Positions 1 to 8,662 of a DNA stretch of 64,000 nucleotides are shown one piece after another. The notes under the pieces are model-generated. The model had not been told where the DNA came from, ran no database searches, and was given only the letters and a program-made list of their open reading frames with translations. The position numbers were made by a program, and so were the translations under genes. Every line of letters starts with the position of its first letter. The stretch's first letter is position 1. This DNA is from Amycolatopsis sulphurea. GTDB lineage: Bacteria > Actinomycetota > Actinomycetes > Mycobacteriales > Pseudonocardiaceae. The stretch spans positions 3,596,001 through 3,660,000 of the forward strand of contig NZ_PDJK01000002.1 in assembly GCF_002564045.1 (NCBI RefSeq), read 5' to 3'.

Positions 1-78
1 GAGTGCGGACCGCCGGGGAGGTGCCCGGCCCAGCGAGTGCGGGCGTGGGGTGCACACGCCCTCGAGGGAGATGCCGTC

Positions 79-1470
79 GTGACTGCGCAGCGTTCACCCC
101 GCAAGGCCTCTGGCCGTTCTTCGACCGGCGCCCTGGCGCCGGAGAAAGCCTCGATCTCGCCCGAATCCCCGCGTTGCACCTATGTGCTGGACACGTCGGT
201 GCTGCTGTCCGACCCGTGGGCGGTCACCCGGTTCGCCGAACACGCCGTGGTGCTGCCGCTGGTCGTCATCAGTGAACTGGAGGCCAAGCGCCACCACCCG
301 GAGCTGGGCTGGTTCGCCCGGGAGTCGCTCCGCATGCTCGACGACCTGCGCCGCCGGTACGGCCGGCTGGACGCACCGGTCCCGGTCGGGGAGGAGGGCG
401 GCACACTCCAGGTGGAGCTGAACCACACGGACCCGTCGGTGCTCCCGGTGGGCTTCCGGACCGACTCCAACGACCATCGCATCCTTGCGTGCGCCCTCAA
501 TCTGGCCACCGAGCGTGCGTCGGTCACCCTGGTGACGAAGGACATCCCGCTGCGGGTCAAGGCCGGTTCGGTCGGTCTCGTCGCGGACGAGTACCGCGCG
601 CAGGAGGTCACCCCCTCGGGCTGGACCGGCATGGCGGACTCGGACGCGCCACAGGAGATGATCGACGCGCTGTTCGCGGGCGGTTTGGTGGATCCGGCCG
701 AGTTCGGCCTCGCCGAGCTGGGTGAGCTGCCCTGCCACACCGGGTTGCGGCTGCTCGCGGGCAGCTCCAGCGCACTCGCCCGGATCACCGCCGACAAGCG
801 CGCCCGGCTGGTCCGCGGCGACCGCGAGGCATTCGGCCTGCACGGCCGTTCGGCCGAACAGCGCGTGGCGCTGGACCTGCTGCTCGACTCCGACATCGGC
901 ATCGTCTCCCTCGGCGGCCGGGCCGGTACGGGGAAGTCGGCGCTCGCGCTGTGCGCGGGCCTGGAGGCGGTGATGGAACGCCAGCAGCACCGCAAGGTCG
1001 TGGTGTTCCGCCCGGTCTACGCGGTCGGCGGCCAGGAGCTGGGGTACCTGCCCGGTTCCGAGAGCGAGAAGATGCAGCCGTGGGCGCAGGCGGTGTTCGA
1101 CACCCTGGGCGCGTTGGTCAGCCAGGACGTGCTGGACGAGGTGTTCGACCGCGGCATGCTGGAGGTCCTCCCGCTGACTCACATCCGCGGCCGCTCACTG
1201 CACGATTCGTTCGTGATCGTGGACGAGGCGCAGTCCCTGGAACGCAACGTGCTGCTGACGGTGCTTTCCCGGCTCGGTACCGCGTCCCGCGTCGTCCTCA
1301 CCCACGACGTGGCCCAGCGGGACAACCTCCGCGTCGGCCGCCACGACGGCGTCTCGGCGGTGATCGAGAAACTGAAGGGGCACCCGCTGTTCGCACACGT
1401 GACCCTGACCCGCTCCGAACGCTCGCCGATCGCCGCCCTCGTCACCGAAATGCTCGAAGACCACGGCTGA
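79..1470 (+). CDS. PIN-PhoH family ATPase (PhoH2-like)
   Basis: A 463-residue cytosolic protein that fuses an N-terminal PIN ribonuclease domain (about residues 30-180, opening with YVLDTSVLL, which holds the first acidic metal ligand) to a C-terminal PhoH ATPase domain. The Walker A motif GRAGTGKS lies near residue 280 and the Walker B motif VIVDEAQSL near residue 378. Proteins with this architecture are PhoH2-type RNA helicase/nucleases. I chose the GTG at 79 because GAGGGAG lies 8 bases upstream; the same frame stays open to 37 but has no ribosome site there. The gene converges on the guaB1-like gene, and a large palindrome lies between the two stops. Family assignment is firm; the RNA target is unknown. 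Confidence 0.9.
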   Translation: MTAQRSPRKASGRSSTGALAPEKASISPESPRCTYVLDTSVLLSDPWAVTRFAEHAVVLPLVVISELEAKRHHPELGWFARESLRMLDDLRRRYGRLDAPVPVGEEGGTLQVELNHTDPSVLPVGFRTDSNDHRILACALNLATERASVTLVTKDIPLRVKAGSVGLVADEYRAQEVTPSGWTGMADSDAPQEMIDALFAGGLVDPAEFGLAELGELPCHTGLRLLAGSSSALARITADKRARLVRGDREAFGLHGRSAEQRVALDLLLDSDIGIVSLGGRAGTGKSALALCAGLEAVMERQQHRKVVVFRPVYAVGGQELGYLPGSESEKMQPWAQAVFDTLGALVSQDVLDEVFDRGMLEVLPLTHIRGRSLHDSFVIVDEAQSLERNVLLTVLSRLGTASRVVLTHDVAQRDNLRVGRHDGVSAVIEKLKGHPLFAHVTLTRSERSPIAALVTEMLEDHG

Positions 1471-1490
1471 GTCCCCCCCCTCTGACGTAA

Positions 1491-1545
1491 AGCTGTGAAG
1501 GGGCCCTTCACGGACTCTGAGTCCGTGAAGGGCCCCTTCACAGCT
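1491..1545. terminator. Nested palindrome between convergent genes, copy 1
   Basis: A perfect 26-bp inverted repeat (1491-1516 and 1520-1545) with a 3-nt loop, followed by TTTT on the plus strand. Each arm contains a smaller near-palindrome, GTGAAGGGGCCCTTCAC. It lies between the stops of the PhoH and GuaB1-like genes, so it probably acts as a terminator for both directions. A variant copy occurs at 3561-3615. Confidence 0.75.
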
Positions 1546-1556
1546 TTTGCCCGGGG

Positions 1557-2996
1557 TTACCAGCCGGAGGGGAGGGGGCGGCCCTCGGCGAAGCCGGCGG
1601 CGGACTGGACCCCCAGTACGGCGCGCGCGTGGAATTCCTCCAGCGTCCGCGCGCCCGTGTAGGTGCAGGAGGAACGCACGCCCGAGCAGATCGAGTCGAG
1701 CAGGTCCTCCACGCCGGGCCGGATAGGGTCGAGGGCCATGCGGGACGACGAGATGCCCTCCTCGAACAACCCCTTTCGTGCCCGGTCGAAGCCGTTGTCC
1801 GTGCGGGTACGGGCGCCGACGGCGCGCTTCGACGCCATGCCGAACGATTCCTTGTACGGGCGGCCCTGTTCGTCGTAGCGCAGGTCGCCGGGGGATTCGT
1901 GGGTGCCGGCGAACCAAGAGCCGACCATGGCCGCGGAGGCGCCCGCGGCGAGTGCCAGCGCGACGTCGCGCGGGTGCCGGACGCCGCCGTCGGCCCAGAC
2001 GTGTTTGCCCAGTTCGCGGGCGGCGGCTGCGCACTCGGCGACGGCGGAGAACTGCGGGCGGCCGACGCCGGTCATCATGCGCGTGGTGCACATCGCACCG
2101 GGGCCGACGCCGACCTTGACCACGTCCGCGCCGGCCTGGATCAGGTCGCGGGTGCCTTCGGCGGTGACCACGTTCCCCGCCACCACCGGCACCTTCGGCG
2201 ACACCGACCGGACCGCCTTCAACGCGGCGATCATCTTCTCCTGGTGCCCGTGCGCGGTGTCGACCACCAGCACGTCGATGCCGGCCGCAAGCACCGCTTC
2301 GGCCTTGCTCGCGACGTCGCCGTTCACTCCGATGGCGGCAGCGACGCGCAGCAGGCCTTCGGCGTCGGCGGCCGGGGTGTAGATGTCCGCGCGCAACGCG
2401 CCGACGCCGGTCAGCACGCCGGCGAGGCGGCCATCGGCGTCGAGACCCAGCGCGAGCCGGGCGCCGTGTGCGTGCAGCTGCTCGAAGACTTCCCGCGGTG
2501 GCGTGTCGAGCGGCACGGCGACCATCGCGGGCTCGGCAATGTCGGCCAGCCGCGCGAAGCGGTCGACGCCGGCGCAGGCAGCTTCGTCAACGATGCCCAC
2601 CGGCTTGCCGTCGCCGTCGACGACGACGACTGCGCCGTGTGCCCGCTTGTGCACGAGGTTGAGCGCGTCCGCCACGGCATCGCCGCCGGTCAGCACCAGC
2701 GGCGTGTCCCACACCGCGTGCCGGCTCTTCACCCACGCGACGATCTCGGTGACCGCCGCCGTGTCCACGTCCTGCGGCAGCACCACCAGCCCGCCGCGGC
2801 GGGCGACCGTCTCGGCCATCCGCCGCCCGGCGACGGCGGTCATGTTCGCCACCACCACGGGGATCGTCCCGCCGGTGCCGTCCACAGTGGACAAGTCGAC
2901 GTCGAACCGGGACTCGACGTCCGAACGGTTCGGCAGCAGGAACACGTCGTCGTAGGTCAGGTCGTGAGCGGGCACGTGCCCATCCAGAAAGCGCAC
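1557..2996 (-). CDS. guaB1: GuaB1 family IMP dehydrogenase-related protein (probable GMP reductase)
   Basis: A 479-residue TIM-barrel enzyme of the IMPDH/GMPR superfamily. The start reads as GTG followed by RFLDGHVPAHDLTYDDVFLLP. The catalytic loop GVGPGAMCTTRMMTGVG, with the active-site cysteine near residue 300, is intact, and a CBS-domain insertion occupies about residues 95-200. In actinomycetes GuaB1 paralogs act as CBS-containing GMP reductases that return GMP to IMP with NADPH rather than as true IMP dehydrogenases; that reaction is inferred from the family. The gene is monocistronic on the minus strand, and its start lies close to the start of the divergent DUF309 gene. Confidence 0.88.
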   Translation of the reverse strand: MRFLDGHVPAHDLTYDDVFLLPNRSDVESRFDVDLSTVDGTGGTIPVVVANMTAVAGRRMAETVARRGGLVVLPQDVDTAAVTEIVAWVKSRHAVWDTPLVLTGGDAVADALNLVHKRAHGAVVVVDGDGKPVGIVDEAACAGVDRFARLADIAEPAMVAVPLDTPPREVFEQLHAHGARLALGLDADGRLAGVLTGVGALRADIYTPAADAEGLLRVAAAIGVNGDVASKAEAVLAAGIDVLVVDTAHGHQEKMIAALKAVRSVSPKVPVVAGNVVTAEGTRDLIQAGADVVKVGVGPGAMCTTRMMTGVGRPQFSAVAECAAAARELGKHVWADGGVRHPRDVALALAAGASAAMVGSWFAGTHESPGDLRYDEQGRPYKESFGMASKRAVGARTRTDNGFDRARKGLFEEGISSSRMALDPIRPGVEDLLDSICSGVRSSCTYTGARTLEEFHARAVLGVQSAAGFAEGRPLPSGW

Positions 2997-3064
2997 GATT
3001 TCCCAGGTTACGTGCCTTGTACGCGCGACGCGAGCTCAGCGCGGACCATGGGAGAATGGGTGCC

Positions 3065-3532
3065 GTGAACAGCCGCGACCGCGACGAGACGGGCCGTGCG
3101 CGCAACGCCCGCCCGCGCGACGGCCTCGGCCGGCCCCTGCCCTACGGGGCGGAGGGCGTGGCCCGGCAGCCGGAGGGTGTGCTGCGCACGCCGCAGCAGA
3201 CCCTGACCGAAGCGCAGCAGCTCCTCGACGCCGGCCGCCCGTTCCACGCGCACGAGGTCTTCGAGGACGCGTGGAAGGCGACCGACGGTCCCGAACGCGA
3301 GCTGTGGCGCGGCCTGGCCCAGCTGGCGGTGGGCATGACACATGCCTTGCGCGGCAACGGCAACGGCGCGGCCGCGCTCCTCGAACGCGGCGCGGAGAGC
3401 ATCGCGCCGTACCGCGATGCGCCTCCGCACGGGATCGACGTGCCCGGCCTGCTGACCTGGGCGCGAACGCTGGTCGTGGAGGTGAAGGGCCGGGTACGGG
3501 CGGAGCCTGCCAGCCCTCGGCTGACTCGCTAG
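3065..3532 (+). CDS. DUF309 domain protein
   Basis: A small protein of about 155 residues. The segment LDAGRPFHAHEVFEDAWK followed by a Trp-Arg-Gly-Leu-rich helix and GNGNGAAALLERG is the DUF309 signature, a helical fold of unknown biochemical function that is widespread in actinomycetes and Bacillus. I prefer the GTG at 3065 because GGGAGA lies 9 bases upstream; an in-frame ATG at 3056 would have no spacing from that site. It is divergent from the guaB1-like gene and convergent with the MBL-fold hydrolase. Confidence 0.8.
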   Translation: MNSRDRDETGRARNARPRDGLGRPLPYGAEGVARQPEGVLRTPQQTLTEAQQLLDAGRPFHAHEVFEDAWKATDGPERELWRGLAQLAVGMTHALRGNGNGAAALLERGAESIAPYRDAPPHGIDVPGLLTWARTLVVEVKGRVRAEPASPRLTR

Positions 3533-3560
3533 GGGCCGTGCTCGATTTGCTGCCAGCAAA

Positions 3561-3615
3561 GGCTGTGAAGGGTCCCTTCACGGACTCTGAGTCCGTGAAG
3601 GGACCCTTCACAGCC
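3561..3615. terminator. Nested palindrome between convergent genes, copy 2
   Basis: A perfect 26-bp inverted repeat (3561-3586 and 3590-3615) with the same 3-nt loop as copy 1 at 1491. Relative to copy 1 the stem carries paired changes (GGGGCCC here GGGTCCC, with the matching arm GGGACCC), so base pairing is kept. It again lies between convergent stops, those of the DUF309 and MBL-hydrolase genes. A short T run follows on the minus strand. Confidence 0.75.
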
Positions 3616-3627
3616 CCGCGGTGGGGT

Positions 3628-4251
3628 TCAGGCCGCCGGCCAGCCGCTCGAAGCCGCCTTCTCCGCGCCGACCGTGGTGCCCTCGCCGTGGCCGGTGCGG
3701 ACGATCGTGTCGTCGGGGAGGGAGAACAGGCGTTCCCGGATGGACTTCACTATGGTCGGGTAGTCGGAGTAGGAGCGGCCGGTGGCGCCGGGTCCGCCGC
3801 AGAACAGCGTGTCGCCAGTGAACAGCACGCCGAGGTCGGGGCTGTGCAAGCAGACCGCGCCGGGGGCGTGGCCAGGGGTGTGCAGCACGGTGAGGCCGGT
3901 GCCGGCGACGGTGATCCGCTGCCCGTCGGCCAGGTCGCCGTCCGGGGCGCGGTCCGGGTGGGTGAGGTCCCAGACGACGCGGTCGGCGGGGTGCAGCAGG
4001 ATCGGCGCGCCGGTGCGCTTTGCGAGCTCGGGGGCGGCGTTGATGTGGTCGTTGTGCGCGTGGGTGCACACGATCGCGCGGACCGTGCGGTCGCCGACCA
4101 CGTCCGCGATGGCGTCCGCGTCGTGGGCCGCGTCGAGCACGATCACTTCGGCGTCGTCGCCGATGATCCAGACGTTGTTGTCCACGTCCCAGGTGCCGCC
4201 GTCGAGCTCGAATACGCCCGACGTGACCAAGTTCTGCACTATCGCCGTCAT
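3628..4251 (-). CDS. MBL-fold metallo-hydrolase (glyoxalase II-like)
   Basis: A 207-residue metallo-beta-lactamase-fold hydrolase. The metal site is visible: HAHNDH (HxHxDH), GHAPG, TGDTLF and the late RTGHGEG histidine. Length and motifs match the short glyoxalase II-like hydrolases that act on thioesters or related small molecules, but the substrate cannot be read from sequence. The start is placed at the internal ATG (MTAIVQNLVTSG) because the 20 residues upstream of it do not fit the family. It faces away from the broken Old Yellow Enzyme gene, and the operator-like palindromes at 4301-4332 lie between the two. Confidence 0.82.
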   Translation of the reverse strand: MTAIVQNLVTSGVFELDGGTWDVDNNVWIIGDDAEVIVLDAAHDADAIADVVGDRTVRAIVCTHAHNDHINAAPELAKRTGAPILLHPADRVVWDLTHPDRAPDGDLADGQRITVAGTGLTVLHTPGHAPGAVCLHSPDLGVLFTGDTLFCGGPGATGRSYSDYPTIVKSIRERLFSLPDDTIVRTGHGEGTTVGAEKAASSGWPAA

Positions 4252-4300
4252 AGCGCAGACCCTAACGGCCACCGGGTGCCCCGCCGAGCTGCCAGTATTA

Positions 4301-4332
4301 TCTACTTCCAAGTAGACTTACTCATGGTAAGT
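4301..4332. promoter_or_regulatory. Two overlapping palindromes, candidate repressor operator
   Basis: TCTACTT-CC-AAGTAGA (4301-4316, perfect 7-bp arms) is followed directly by ACTTAC-TCATG-GTAAGT (4316-4332). The AT-rich patch sits in the intergenic space upstream of the Old Yellow Enzyme gene. TACTT/AAGTA half-sites are typical of HxlR/MarR-type regulators that often control such flavoenzymes. No regulator gene lies next to it, so its role is inferred. Confidence 0.5.
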
Positions 4333-4355
4333 TAGCCCCGGCGACGGGATCGCCG

Positions 4356-5445
4356 ATGACAGTCACCCGGGAACTGCTGGCCGAACCGCTGAAGCTGCGT
4401 TGCGGCGCCGTGCTGCCGCATCGCCTCGCGAAATCGGCGCTGAGCGAGCAGCTCGGCGACGCCCGAACTTGCTTCGCTCTACCGAACCTGGGCACGCGGT
4501 GGCGCCGGGCTTCTGGTGACCGGCAACGTGATGGTCGACCCGGCCGCGCTCGGCGAACCGCGCAACGGCGCCGCGCCGACCGTGCCGGATGCTGCGGCGT
4601 ACCGGCCGTGGCACAGGCGGTGGAGGGCACGGACGCGCAGCTTTGGGTGCAGCCCAACCATCCTGGCCGGCAAAGTCCGCGATACCTTTCACGGCAACCG
4701 GTCGCGCCGTCCGCGGTGCCGTTCGGCAATCGTGGTGTGAGCACTGCGTTCGCGGAGCCCCGTGCGCTCACCGGTAGCGAGATCGAGCGCATTGTGGCGC
4801 GGTTTGCGTTGTCGGCAAAGGCTTTCGTGGAAGCCGGGTTCGCCGGGGGTGCAGCTGCACGGCGCGCACGGTTACCTGATCTCGCAGTTCCTGTCCCCGC
4901 TGGTGAACCGTCGTGGCGACGAATGGGGGCGGGACCGTAGCCGGTTCCTGCTCGAAGTGGTGCGCGCGGTGCGGGCCGCGGTGGGGGACCGGGTGCCGGT
5001 CTCGGTGAAGCTGAACAGCGCCGATTTCCAGCGTGGTGGTTTCAGTGAGGACGAGTCCCTGCGCGTGGTCCGGGCACTCGACGAGGCGGGTATCGACCTG
5101 CTGGAGATCTCCGGCGGCACGTACGAAAAGGCTGTGATGATGGGCGTCGCCCGTGAGAGCACCGCGCGTCGGGAAGCGTATTTCCTGGACTATGCGGCGA
5201 AAGCGCGCCAGATCAGTGACGTCGCGCTGATGGTGACCGGTGGGTTCACGACCGCGGCCGGGATGGCTGAGGCGTTGGATTCGGGTGCGGTGGATGTGAT
5301 CGGGCTCGGACGTCCGTACACTGTGGACCCAAGGCTGCCTGCCCGGTTGTTGTCCGGTGTGGATGTGCGTGCGGAGCGTCGGTGTCCGCGGCCGGGGATT
5401 CGGCTTGCCGATCCGCTCAATGCGTTCCGCCGGGTCCGCGGCTGA
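4356..5445 (+). pseudogene. Old Yellow Enzyme family NADH:flavin oxidoreductase, frameshifted
   Basis: The translation gives a nearly complete Old Yellow Enzyme barrel, but over two alternating frames. MTVTRELLAEPLKLRCGA... begins in one frame; the TWARGGAGLLVTGNVMVD segment reads in the next; WVQPNHPGRQ returns to the first; and VQLHGAHGYLISQFLSP to the end uses the second. The three shifts fall at about 4462 (one extra C in a CCC run), 4608 (one G missing) and 4852 (one extra G in a G run). All are single-base changes in homopolymers, so the gene is either newly inactive or affected by sequencing error. Corrected, it would encode about 360 residues, including the FMN-binding HGAHGYL segment. 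Confidence 0.75.
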
Positions 5446-5459
5446 TCGTGGTGTCGTCA

Positions 5460-5494
5460 CCGGCGGGCCGGACGCTTGGTTCACGGCCCGCCGG
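5460..5494. terminator. GC-rich hairpin between convergent genes
   Basis: CCGGCGGGCC at 5460-5469 pairs with GGCCCGCCGG at 5485-5494 across a 15-nt loop. It lies between the 3' ends of the Old Yellow Enzyme gene (plus) and the S53 peptidase gene (minus). No T run follows on either side, so termination is likely but not classical. Confidence 0.45.
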
Positions 5495-5520
5495 CGACGG
5501 GGTCATCGGCGATTTACCTT

Positions 5521-6828
5521 TCAGTGCAGGGCATTCACCAGCGATGGGACGAACACCAAAGCGTCCACGGTGCCCCAGCCGCTGGCGATGTCGAACCCTG
5601 GGGCGGCCTTGAAGCCGGTCACGCCGTCCTGGCTGTTGTCGCCCTCGGTCACGTCGATGACGCCCGCGGCGGTGCCGGACGGGCCCAGCTTCGTGTACAG
5701 CGCCGGGTTGATCTGGCCGAGCCGCCCGTGATTGGCCTGCACGGCCAGCGCCAGCACGCCCGCGAACAGCGGCGCCGACTGCGAGGTGCCCTGGACACCT
5801 TCCATGCTGATGTCCGGGAAGGAACGCATCTTACTGCCGGTGATCTCCTTGACGCCGTTCTGCCAGGACGGCCGCGCGTACGCCTTGGACAGGCCCGCGC
5901 CTTCACTGAAGCCGTTTTTCTCGGCGGTCACCAGGTCGTCCGGCTTCGTGCGGTTGCCCTTCGCATCCAGGTGCAGCTGGGTTCCGCCGAGCGTGGTGAC
6001 CCGCGGATCGCTGGCCGGCCAGCTGGCCACGCGGTACGGGTAGTTGCCAGGGCCTTGCAGGTAAGCGCCGGTCGGGCCGTCGTCGCCGGACGAGGCGACC
6101 ATCGTGACGCCCGCGCGGGTCGCCCGGTCCAGCGCCGGGTCCAGCGTCTTGATCGAGGAGAACGAGGGGAAGTTCTCCTCCGTGGTGCCGAAGCTCATCG
6201 AGATCACGTCGGCGATCCGGTGCTGGGCAAGGTAATCCACCGCGTGCATCATCTCCGGCAACCCGGTGAAGCCCTGGGTCTCGGCGATCGGGGTGGCCGC
6301 GACGACGATCTTCGCGTTCGGCGCCATCGCGTGCATCATCGTGACATCGAGGTCGGTTTCCCCGCCCCACGACTGGCATTCCGAGGTGTTCACACCGGGG
6401 TCGGTGCAGGCCGGTACAGGGCCGGAGGGCTGCAGTATCTCGACGTTCGCCGGGGGCAGGCCGTGCTTCTGCGAGTACTGGTCGAGTACCTCCTTGACCT
6501 TGTCGTCCCCGAACGAGACGAGCGTGGCCACCGTGCTGCCCGCGCCGGTGATGCCTTCGTTCCACAGCTTCGTGGCCTGATACGCCGTGCTTTCCTTGGG
6601 TAGCGCGGACATCGCGGCTTCGAGCTTCGCGACCCGGTCCGGCACGGTGGTGGCGCCGACGAACGACTTCGCCGCGGCGGAGAAGTGGTGCCCGGTGGGC
6701 GGTTTCGGCGGCGCGGCGTTCGCCGCCGCGGCGCCTGCGGCGAGTGAGGTGCCGGCCAGCGCCACCCCCGCCAGCAGAACCATCGGGCGGCGGAACCCGC
6801 GGACCACGGGCCGAACCCGGAACGTCAT
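5521..6828 (-). CDS. Secreted S53 family peptidase (sedolisin-like)
   Basis: A serine-carboxyl peptidase of about 435 residues. All family landmarks are present: the Glu-x-x-x-Asp pair in GGETDLDVTMM, the oxyanion Asp in ASSGDDG, the nucleophile Ser in GTSQSAP, and a late calcium-site-like GFDIASGWGT. The ATG at 6828 is preferred because GGGGAG lies 6 bases upstream. It yields a basic N-terminus, a hydrophobic stretch (MVLLAGVALAGTSLAAG) and an ANA-A cleavage site, so the enzyme is exported. The long propeptide usual for activated sedolisins is absent: only a few dozen residues separate the signal peptide from the catalytic core. Acid activity is inferred from the family. Confidence 0.87.
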   Translation of the reverse strand: MTFRVRPVVRGFRRPMVLLAGVALAGTSLAAGAAAANAAPPKPPTGHHFSAAAKSFVGATTVPDRVAKLEAAMSALPKESTAYQATKLWNEGITGAGSTVATLVSFGDDKVKEVLDQYSQKHGLPPANVEILQPSGPVPACTDPGVNTSECQSWGGETDLDVTMMHAMAPNAKIVVAATPIAETQGFTGLPEMMHAVDYLAQHRIADVISMSFGTTEENFPSFSSIKTLDPALDRATRAGVTMVASSGDDGPTGAYLQGPGNYPYRVASWPASDPRVTTLGGTQLHLDAKGNRTKPDDLVTAEKNGFSEGAGLSKAYARPSWQNGVKEITGSKMRSFPDISMEGVQGTSQSAPLFAGVLALAVQANHGRLGQINPALYTKLGPSGTAAGVIDVTEGDNSQDGVTGFKAAPGFDIASGWGTVDALVFVPSLVNALH

Positions 6829-6955
6829 GCTCATCTCCCCTTCGCCGGAAGAGTCTCCTCCTACTCTCGGCCAACCGACCGGTGCGACGACATCGACTTT
6901 CGTCGGGCATTTCCCCGGAATCGGCACTGATCCCGGAGAATTGCCCGGATTGCGG

Positions 6956-8479
6956 TCATTCCGCGCGATCGCCGCGCAGCAGCGAGCGCACCGTGTCCAG
7001 GGTGTCCGCCTCGGCGGGTTCCTTGTCGGGGCGGTAGCGCACGACGCGCGCGAACCGCAACGCCAGCCCGCCCGGGTACCGCGTGCTCACCTGAGCGCCG
7101 TCCAGCTCGATCTCCACCACCAGCTCCGGCCGGACGTGCACGGTCCAGCGGTCGCGGTGCGTCTCGATCTCCTGGAACCGCTCGGTCTGCCAGGCCAGCA
7201 GCTCGTCGGTGAGGCCCTTGAACGTCTTGCCCACCATGATCGGCGGCCCGCCGTCCGGGTCCCGCGCGCCGAGGTGCAGATTGGACAGCTTGCCGGTGCG
7301 CCGCCCGTGCCCCCATTCCGCGGCGAGCACCACCAGATCGATGGTGTGCACCGGTTTCACCTTGAGCCAGGCCCGTCCGCGCCGCCCGGCCGCATACCCG
7401 GAGTCCAGATCCTTGATCATCACGCCTTCATGCCCGGCCGCCATCGCCGCGTCGAGTACCGCGGCCGGATCGGGTGGGCGCAGCTCGCCCGGGATCACGT
7501 GCGGACCGGCTACTCGTCGCAGCGCCGAGTTGCGCTCGGACAGCGGCGCGTCCAGCAGGTCCACTCCGTCGAGATGCAGGCAGTCGAAGAAGTACGGCCG
7601 CAGCAGCAATGCCCGCACCTGTTCCTCGCGGGTGCTGCCGAACCGGCTCATCGTCTCCTGGAACGGCCGCGGCCTGCCGTCGTCGCTGAGCGCCAGCGTT
7701 TCCCCGTCCAGCACCACGGATTCGCACGGCAGTGCCCGCACCAGCTCGACCAGCTCGTCCACACTGGACGTAATCTCCCGCAGAGTGCGCGTGTACACGT
7801 GTACCCGTGCGCCCTCGCGATGCACCTGGATCCGCGCACCGTCCATTTTGTACTCGATCAGCGCGTGGGCGTGTTCGGCCACGGCCTCTTCCAGCGATTC
7901 CGCGGGCGAGGCCAGCATCGGCCGCACCGGACGGCCGAGTGCCAGCCGGAACCCGGCGAGCGCCGCGGCCCCGCCGGTCAGCGCCGCCTGCCCGGTGACC
8001 GGCAGCTTCCCGGACAGCATGAACGCCCGCCGGACCTGGTCGAGCCCCACCTCCGCGGCCACCGCGATGGCGTCGACCATCACCCCCTCCAGCGCGCCCT
8101 GCCGCAGCTCCCCGGTGATCAACCGGACGACGAACTCCTGCTCGGCAGTGGTGAGCCGGATGAACAACGCGCCGAGCACCTCCGCCCGCCGCTTCACCGA
8201 ACCGGCCCCGGCGGCCGCCGCGACCTCCGACAGCGCCGCGTCCACCTCGGCCACCTCGACACTGGGCTCGGCCGCCGGCCCGACGGCGAGGTCGGCGAGC
8301 GTGCGCCAGCCCGCGCCGAGACGGTCCTGCGCGGTCTGCCCGGTGAGATAGGCGATCACCGCGGGCAGCTCGGCGGCCGCGGCAGCCCGCAGCACCCCGG
8401 CCAGTACGGCGATCTTCGCCTTCCTGGACCGGGTGGCCGCCAGCTCGGCGGAGGCGGTGACGAGGTCGGTCAGCAGCAC
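6956..8479 (-). CDS. ligB: ATP-dependent DNA ligase (LigB type)
   Basis: A 507-residue ATP-dependent DNA ligase. It has an N-terminal helical DNA-binding domain, an adenylation domain with the motif I lysine in EYKMDGARIQ, then further nucleotidyltransferase motifs (VVLDGETLAL, EGVMIKDLDS, WLKVKP) and an OB-fold ending. The order resembles actinobacterial LigB, a non-essential ligase separate from NAD-dependent LigA and the Ku-coupled LigD. The start is the GTG at 8479. The role, nick sealing in repair, is inferred from the family. Confidence 0.9.
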   Translation of the reverse strand: MLLTDLVTASAELAATRSRKAKIAVLAGVLRAAAAAELPAVIAYLTGQTAQDRLGAGWRTLADLAVGPAAEPSVEVAEVDAALSEVAAAAGAGSVKRRAEVLGALFIRLTTAEQEFVVRLITGELRQGALEGVMVDAIAVAAEVGLDQVRRAFMLSGKLPVTGQAALTGGAAALAGFRLALGRPVRPMLASPAESLEEAVAEHAHALIEYKMDGARIQVHREGARVHVYTRTLREITSSVDELVELVRALPCESVVLDGETLALSDDGRPRPFQETMSRFGSTREEQVRALLLRPYFFDCLHLDGVDLLDAPLSERNSALRRVAGPHVIPGELRPPDPAAVLDAAMAAGHEGVMIKDLDSGYAAGRRGRAWLKVKPVHTIDLVVLAAEWGHGRRTGKLSNLHLGARDPDGGPPIMVGKTFKGLTDELLAWQTERFQEIETHRDRWTVHVRPELVVEIELDGAQVSTRYPGGLALRFARVVRYRPDKEPAEADTLDTVRSLLRGDRAE

Positions 8480-8516
8480 CCGACCATGATGACCCCGGGC
8501 ACCGAAAAAAACCGGC

Positions 8517-8620
8517 TCAAGCGTCCGGACGGGTGCAATACGCGTCCAGCATCCCCTGTTTCGTGACGCACGGGGTGTAGCCCTCGTCCTGCAGCTCCGC
8601 CCGTGCGGTGGTGCTTTGGC
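8517..8620 (-). pseudogene. Short coding remnant without a start codon
   Basis: Between the ligase and fumarase genes the minus strand reads through 33 or so codons ending ...GYTPCVTKQGMLDAYC TRPDA and a TGA at 8517. An in-frame TAA lies just upstream, and there is no ATG, GTG or TTG start between them. The composition looks protein-like, so it may be the 3' end of a deleted small gene. I do not recognise the family. Confidence 0.25.
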
Positions 8621-8662
8621 CTTAGGTGTCGCATGTGGACGGTGGGGCTGGAACCAGCGGAG

